NCBI RefSeq assembly: GCF_933775445.1
Contig: NC_065876.1
Span: 1,798,001 to 1,862,000, forward strand
Direction of reading: 5' to 3'
From: Argentina anserina
Taxonomy: Eukaryota; Streptophyta; Magnoliopsida; Rosales; Rosaceae
DNA: 64,000 nucleotides
Shown here one piece after another: positions 59,991 through 64,000 of this stretch. The position numbers were made by a program, and so were the translations under genes. The number at the start of each line of letters is the position of its first letter. Within the stretch, counting starts at the first letter, position 1. The notes under the pieces are model-generated. The model had not been told where the DNA came from. It searched no databases and saw only the letters and a list, made by a program, of their open reading frames with translations.

Positions 59991-60479
59991 GAGCATAAGC
60001 GAATACATCATCAATCATGGAAGATCAATCCATTAAATACACGTGCGCGTTGTATACGATAAATTCGTGAGATTTCTATTCTTCTCTAACATCAACAAAA
60101 GGAGTCTGTAGTGTCCCACAGAAACTTAGTTGATACACATGTTTAGAGAATATCTCTTGATGATGGGCGAAATACTTGTGCCTACGCACTTAGCTTCTTT
60201 TTGGTTTTGATTCCAGAGAATAATGGTCTCCCCCTCATCTAGGCAGAAGCCAAGACCGAAGCTATGACCCTTACTAGTCCATCTTTGCGTTTGCCGCCCT
60301 TGTTTTGTGGTGCAATACCACGGGCGCCGACAACACCACAGCGTACGATGGTGTCATTGCCGGCTTCCTTCCCACTGTCAGGGATGGTGCCAACGGTGCT
60401 AGGACCAGGTCATATGAAATTCTCCCATATTCTGAGAGTTCCAACCTTACCGGCACATCATAACATTTATGTGCGATCT

Positions 60480-61450
60480 CATCATTTTTGCAATATCGGT
60501 AAAGTCATTGAGCATCGAATCTTTGACTTTCTGGAGGTAGATAATGTGTTGCACATTTACTCACTTTGAGTAGTGCGAGATCTTAATGAGACATAGTGCC
60601 ACACCACGTCAATTCCTGGCGTTAAAACCGGAATGAGAGCATTCCATATCTCCCCTTAACGACGGGAAGTATGTCTCATCAAAGTGATCGTCTGCTAATA
60701 TCGTAGAATAGAGATTAACGGTTGTAGATTGGAAATAGTGGACAAGTGTTGGTGATTCAGAAATCATAACCAACCAAAATACTTAATCGTTTCAAGTAGA
60801 CCCATTGAGATAACTACAATAGAGACACATAAACAACTTTAACAAAATAGGCGTTTAATGAAAAGAACGTTGAGATCGTATCCAGTAACCATCTGGTACG
60901 CACTAAGCGCTTGACAAGTTGTGGGTCTAAAACGAATAAGTGTCGCTGCATGCAACATCATTACATATCTCCATGCAAAAATCGGCAGGTTAGTACCCAT
61001 AACCAAGTCTGAGCTCTGCTAGATCGTGCAGTGAATGAACATGAGGAATAATATGTTCAACGACGATCCCAGTAAATATGCAAAACGAAATCATCAAAAA
61101 ATCGTGGAGGTGAACTCTCCAACGGTATCCAATCAAATAGATTTGAGATGAGAGGAATGGTGGTGAGCCATTAATATGATGATCATAGCTAAAAACTTAG
61201 CAAATGCAGTGTTCCTTGTGGAAAGCAAAGCGACGTGTGACCAACGCGTCGATACTCTTAACCTGTACCATAAAAATACCGAAAAATGTCCGCATTCGGT
61301 TAAATAGGGTCCACTAATGTTACCTTAAATACTTCGTAAGAATAGAATATTCTCGGTTGGAGCCTTAGCAAATAAGGACTTCCTTAAAATCTAGCAAAAG
61401 AACAAGCTTTGCAAAATGAGCGATAGGCATCAGAGATTCTTATGGAGGCA
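60480..61450 (-). pseudogene. Copia integrase remnant
   Basis: Minus-strand phrases CKACSFAR (zinc-binding end, ~61390-61420), GPYLTECGHF, STRWSHVALLSTRN and a GEFTS segment (61090-61330) follow in copia integrase order, and HFDETYFPSLRGD (60651-60688) marks the C-terminal part. In-frame stops and shifts separate them. The catalytic Asp before GEF is altered or out of frame. Confidence 0.78.
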
Positions 61451-61974
61451 TTAGAAAACACGGGAGGCATCACAAGCTCTTGTGAAGGAGGGGATGCCGC
61501 CACTGACGGCCTTAATGCCATGGAGCCGCCGGGAGGGGCTGGCTCGGCCTCACCATGCATGGTACGGATAGGCACGGCCTCACCGTGTGGAGCACGGGTG
61601 AGGTGGTCCTCCAATCGCTTCGTGAACATGAAACATAAATGATCATATGAATTTCAAAGAACTCGAATCATTATATTTCGTTCAAAATGACCAAAAAATG
61701 ATCATGTCAAAACCGAGGAGACAGCAAAACCGAACCCATGATTCAAAGAATCTTGAGTTACATAAAGCTACTGCTGCAGGCAAGTAAAGCTATGTCTGCA
61801 AGCTAACAAAGCTACTGTCTAAGCTTTAAAAAGCTACTGTCAATGAAATCTGACAAATTTATTCCTCTCCATTCTTAACACAAATATCAAGATGAAAATC
61901 CATCATTGGCATGTATGACCTTTAAAACTTAGCAAGGCACGAAGATATGGAACACAATCTCCGCACGAGATCCG

Positions 61975-62060
61975 TAAAACAACTACCTGCACCGTAGAAT
62001 AGTGTGGGTGGTTACACAATTAGCAAGATACTCGATTTCATGGTGGGACATGCTCAAAAT
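61975..62060 (-). pseudogene. Copia protease/gag-pol junction remnant
   Basis: The minus strand encodes LANCVTTHTIL at about 61996-62031, resembling the conserved protease-region phrase (DSATTHTI type) of this copia family. Only this short piece is recognisable. Confidence 0.5.
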
Positions 62061-64000
62061 AAATTTAAGAGAGTCAACAACGCGGTGAACATCTCTAGAC
62101 AATACGCCGTAGGATATTGTAAGAGGGGGGATTGAAACAAATGACAATCCCATCGAATGTATCACATGGCAATAGAACTACATTCTTCAACTTAAGAGTT
62201 GGAAAAACATGGTATTGGAGTAGTTGAATACCAAACAATTAGGGTGGAAAACCATCCATTTGGTGCAGGTGGTCACCAATAATAATAAAATCGTTTGAGC
62301 TATGAAATGACTTGTAGAAAATCGGAAAACAATGTCAAAATAACTCAAAACCGGGTGAAATTTGGACTGGAAAACTTGGTAGTAAAAACTGCAGGAAATA
62401 TGCCGGAAAAATGACGAGAAACGACTAAAAATTGTCGAAAACTAACCGGAACCGGCGGCGCCGATTGCCAGAAAACCGGTCGGCGGCGGCCGGAACTTCA
62501 GATCCGACAGGGGACGCCGGCAGGAACCGGATGGCGGTGCCGGAAACACCGAAAAAACGTTGGAAAACATTCCGGAAACGCCAGAACAGTAACCGGGGAA
62601 AACGACGTCAATTTTGACGTTCCGATGTCCGTTTTCCAAATTTTAATGTCCAAATTCACAATGTAGTACTATTGGGGTCTCATGTAACCCAAAATCAGCT
62701 AATTTAAAAACCACATGAGTTGCAAACGTTGACCATGCATGCTAAGTCAAGGCAAATAAAATTCTTACGAGATCATCTTGTAAACAAGGAATACGAGAAA
62801 TTTTATTGAATATGCCAATATTTAATACAACACAAACAAGCTTCCAATTCCAATAAACGACTTAAGATAAAGTCGAGCAAGAATTATGGCAATGCCAACG
62901 TCATACTTGAAAAATAATAAGCAGAAAACATAGTCAAAATATATTGACTAATCAAAAGTCCGTAGCAACAAAATCTTGCATATCGAATTGGGCGGAGCCT
63001 TAGCCTGAGGCTAAAAAATGTGCTTACTTGAGAATGGAAGAATGTTACATTTCCATCTCCAAAATTCCCTCAAGAAATAGATACAGGTGTCAAAAATGGC
63101 ATATGTTTCTCGGATGTGGAGTATGGTTCAAGGTCAACTCTGGTAATACAACGTCATAGACGTTTATTGAATCAATTTAAGTGTGTCCCATAGAATGTGT
63201 TATTTTTGGGATCTTTTGTCAACAAATAGTGCTGCTTCAGAGTAATAAATGAGTACGTAGACCTTGGTATTATCGTTTATAGACATTCAAATAACAGTCG
63301 TGAGGACGACACATCCATAAAAAATGAGGGTTGTATAGGTTCGAATAATCGAAACTATTCAAGTATATAACCGGAATTAGAAGAGTTGTGATGTATATGG
63401 TCACAAAATAATCGATGCATATCGGCGATTCTCATGATCGCACCCAAAACAGCGGTGTACTCAGACAACCACACGAAATCGATTTCTTCCCTTTAAATAA
63501 TAATGTGAATCTCTCAAGACCGTCACACAAAAAACGTCGACCAAGAGGGGAATCATATCTCTCTTTCGTCTCATCGGCGTAATAAGAAGGCCGGAAAAGA
63601 AGACATGAAAAAGGCTAATAGCGCCCGATAATTTATATATATATGTTCAAAAGCAGCAACTTTAAGAAAAACATACTTGTTGGTCTGCCAAATAGACCAC
63701 ATATAATTAAATTGCTCTGCAAATCGATCGTCATGCATAAAGTTGCTTGATGAATTCCTTTTCGATCTTCGTCCGATGACATAAAAATCTTGGGAGGATA
63801 CGATCGAAATCGTATGTAGATGACAAAAGTATCGTCCATCTCGGCATGAATGTCATCACCATAGTACGACGAGCAATAATTTTACCTATACGAGCACGTG
63901 AAATATCGTTAGAAATAAAAATGTGCCAATGAACATTTAAATAATGAAATAGGAAAAAGGAAAAGAAAATATAGTATGAAGCCCAAAGGGCTATTGTGCT

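Larger units (their letters stand above)
58254..64000 (-). mobile_element. Decayed Ty1/copia retrotransposon, incomplete at window end
   Basis: Read on the minus strand, broken copia pol domains occur in canonical order from right to left: a protease-region phrase (~61996-62031), integrase (~60480-61450), reverse transcriptase (~59560-59990), then polypurine tract and a short 3' LTR at 58254-58411. Stops and frameshifts interrupt every domain, so it is non-autonomous. The 5' LTR and most of gag are not recognised; 62.1-64.0 kb could be their decayed remains or another inserted sequence. This is the family order that defines copia (PR-IN-RT-RH), as opposed to gypsy. Confidence 0.82.

Noticed and set aside
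1..64000. CRISPR arrays, bacterial defence systems or operons
   Set aside because: The window is plant nuclear DNA with spliced genes; no spaced identical repeats of CRISPR type are present.

Overview
The window is plant nuclear DNA. Its genes have many short exons with GT-AG introns, and it holds P-type and E-type PPR genes, a TOC1 clock gene, xyloglucan glycosyltransferases, a CrRLK1L receptor kinase, plant LTR retrotransposons and AT-rich intergenic DNA. It looks like a eudicot with a compact genome. Gene order and the copia family suggest a rosid, possibly Rosaceae, but that is inference.

Layout. 1-2450: AT-rich repeats and a probable LTR fragment. 2719-6595 (+): ER-type DnaJ protein with a thioredoxin-like middle. 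7085-9383 (-): GT37 fucosyltransferase. 10916-13574 (+): plastid ribulose-phosphate 3-epimerase. 14326-16091 (-): five-exon RING-H2 protein of the NEP1-interacting (NIP) type, assembled here from short exons. 16752-18662 (-): intact PPR protein. 18698-20026 (+): broken E-class PPR pseudogene. 20939-23461 (+): NEN-type DEDDh exonuclease. 24427-25767 (+): truncated, receiver-only TOC1-like gene. 26.7-27.4 kb: two decayed TOC1-like scraps. 30185-34196 (+): complete TOC1. 34749-35936 (-): Vti1-type v-SNARE. 37961-39319 (+): XXT5-type xyloglucan xylosyltransferase. 41086-41939 (+): small single-pass membrane protein of unknown role. 42684-45365 (-): CrRLK1L receptor kinase. 46527-51541 (-): 18-exon RING plus LON-domain protein. 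51.6-58.25 kb: gene-poor, with one SINE-like inverted repeat. 58254-64000: minus-strand, decayed Ty1/copia element that runs off the window.

The genes do not form one pathway or operon. Two themes stand out. The first is cell wall: FUT and XXT5-like enzymes act on xyloglucan-type polymers in the Golgi, and the CrRLK1L kinase belongs to the wall-sensing family. The second is the circadian clock: a full TOC1 lies downstream of a receiver-only relative and more decayed copies. From memory of Arabidopsis locus numbers, the gene order interleaves two Arabidopsis segments, about At1g74380-74420 and At5g61350-61410. This would make the window an unfractionated version of a region that Arabidopsis duplicated and then thinned. 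I found no CRISPR array, bacterial operon or clearly new multi-gene system. The most novel item is the TOC1 receiver-domain amplification.
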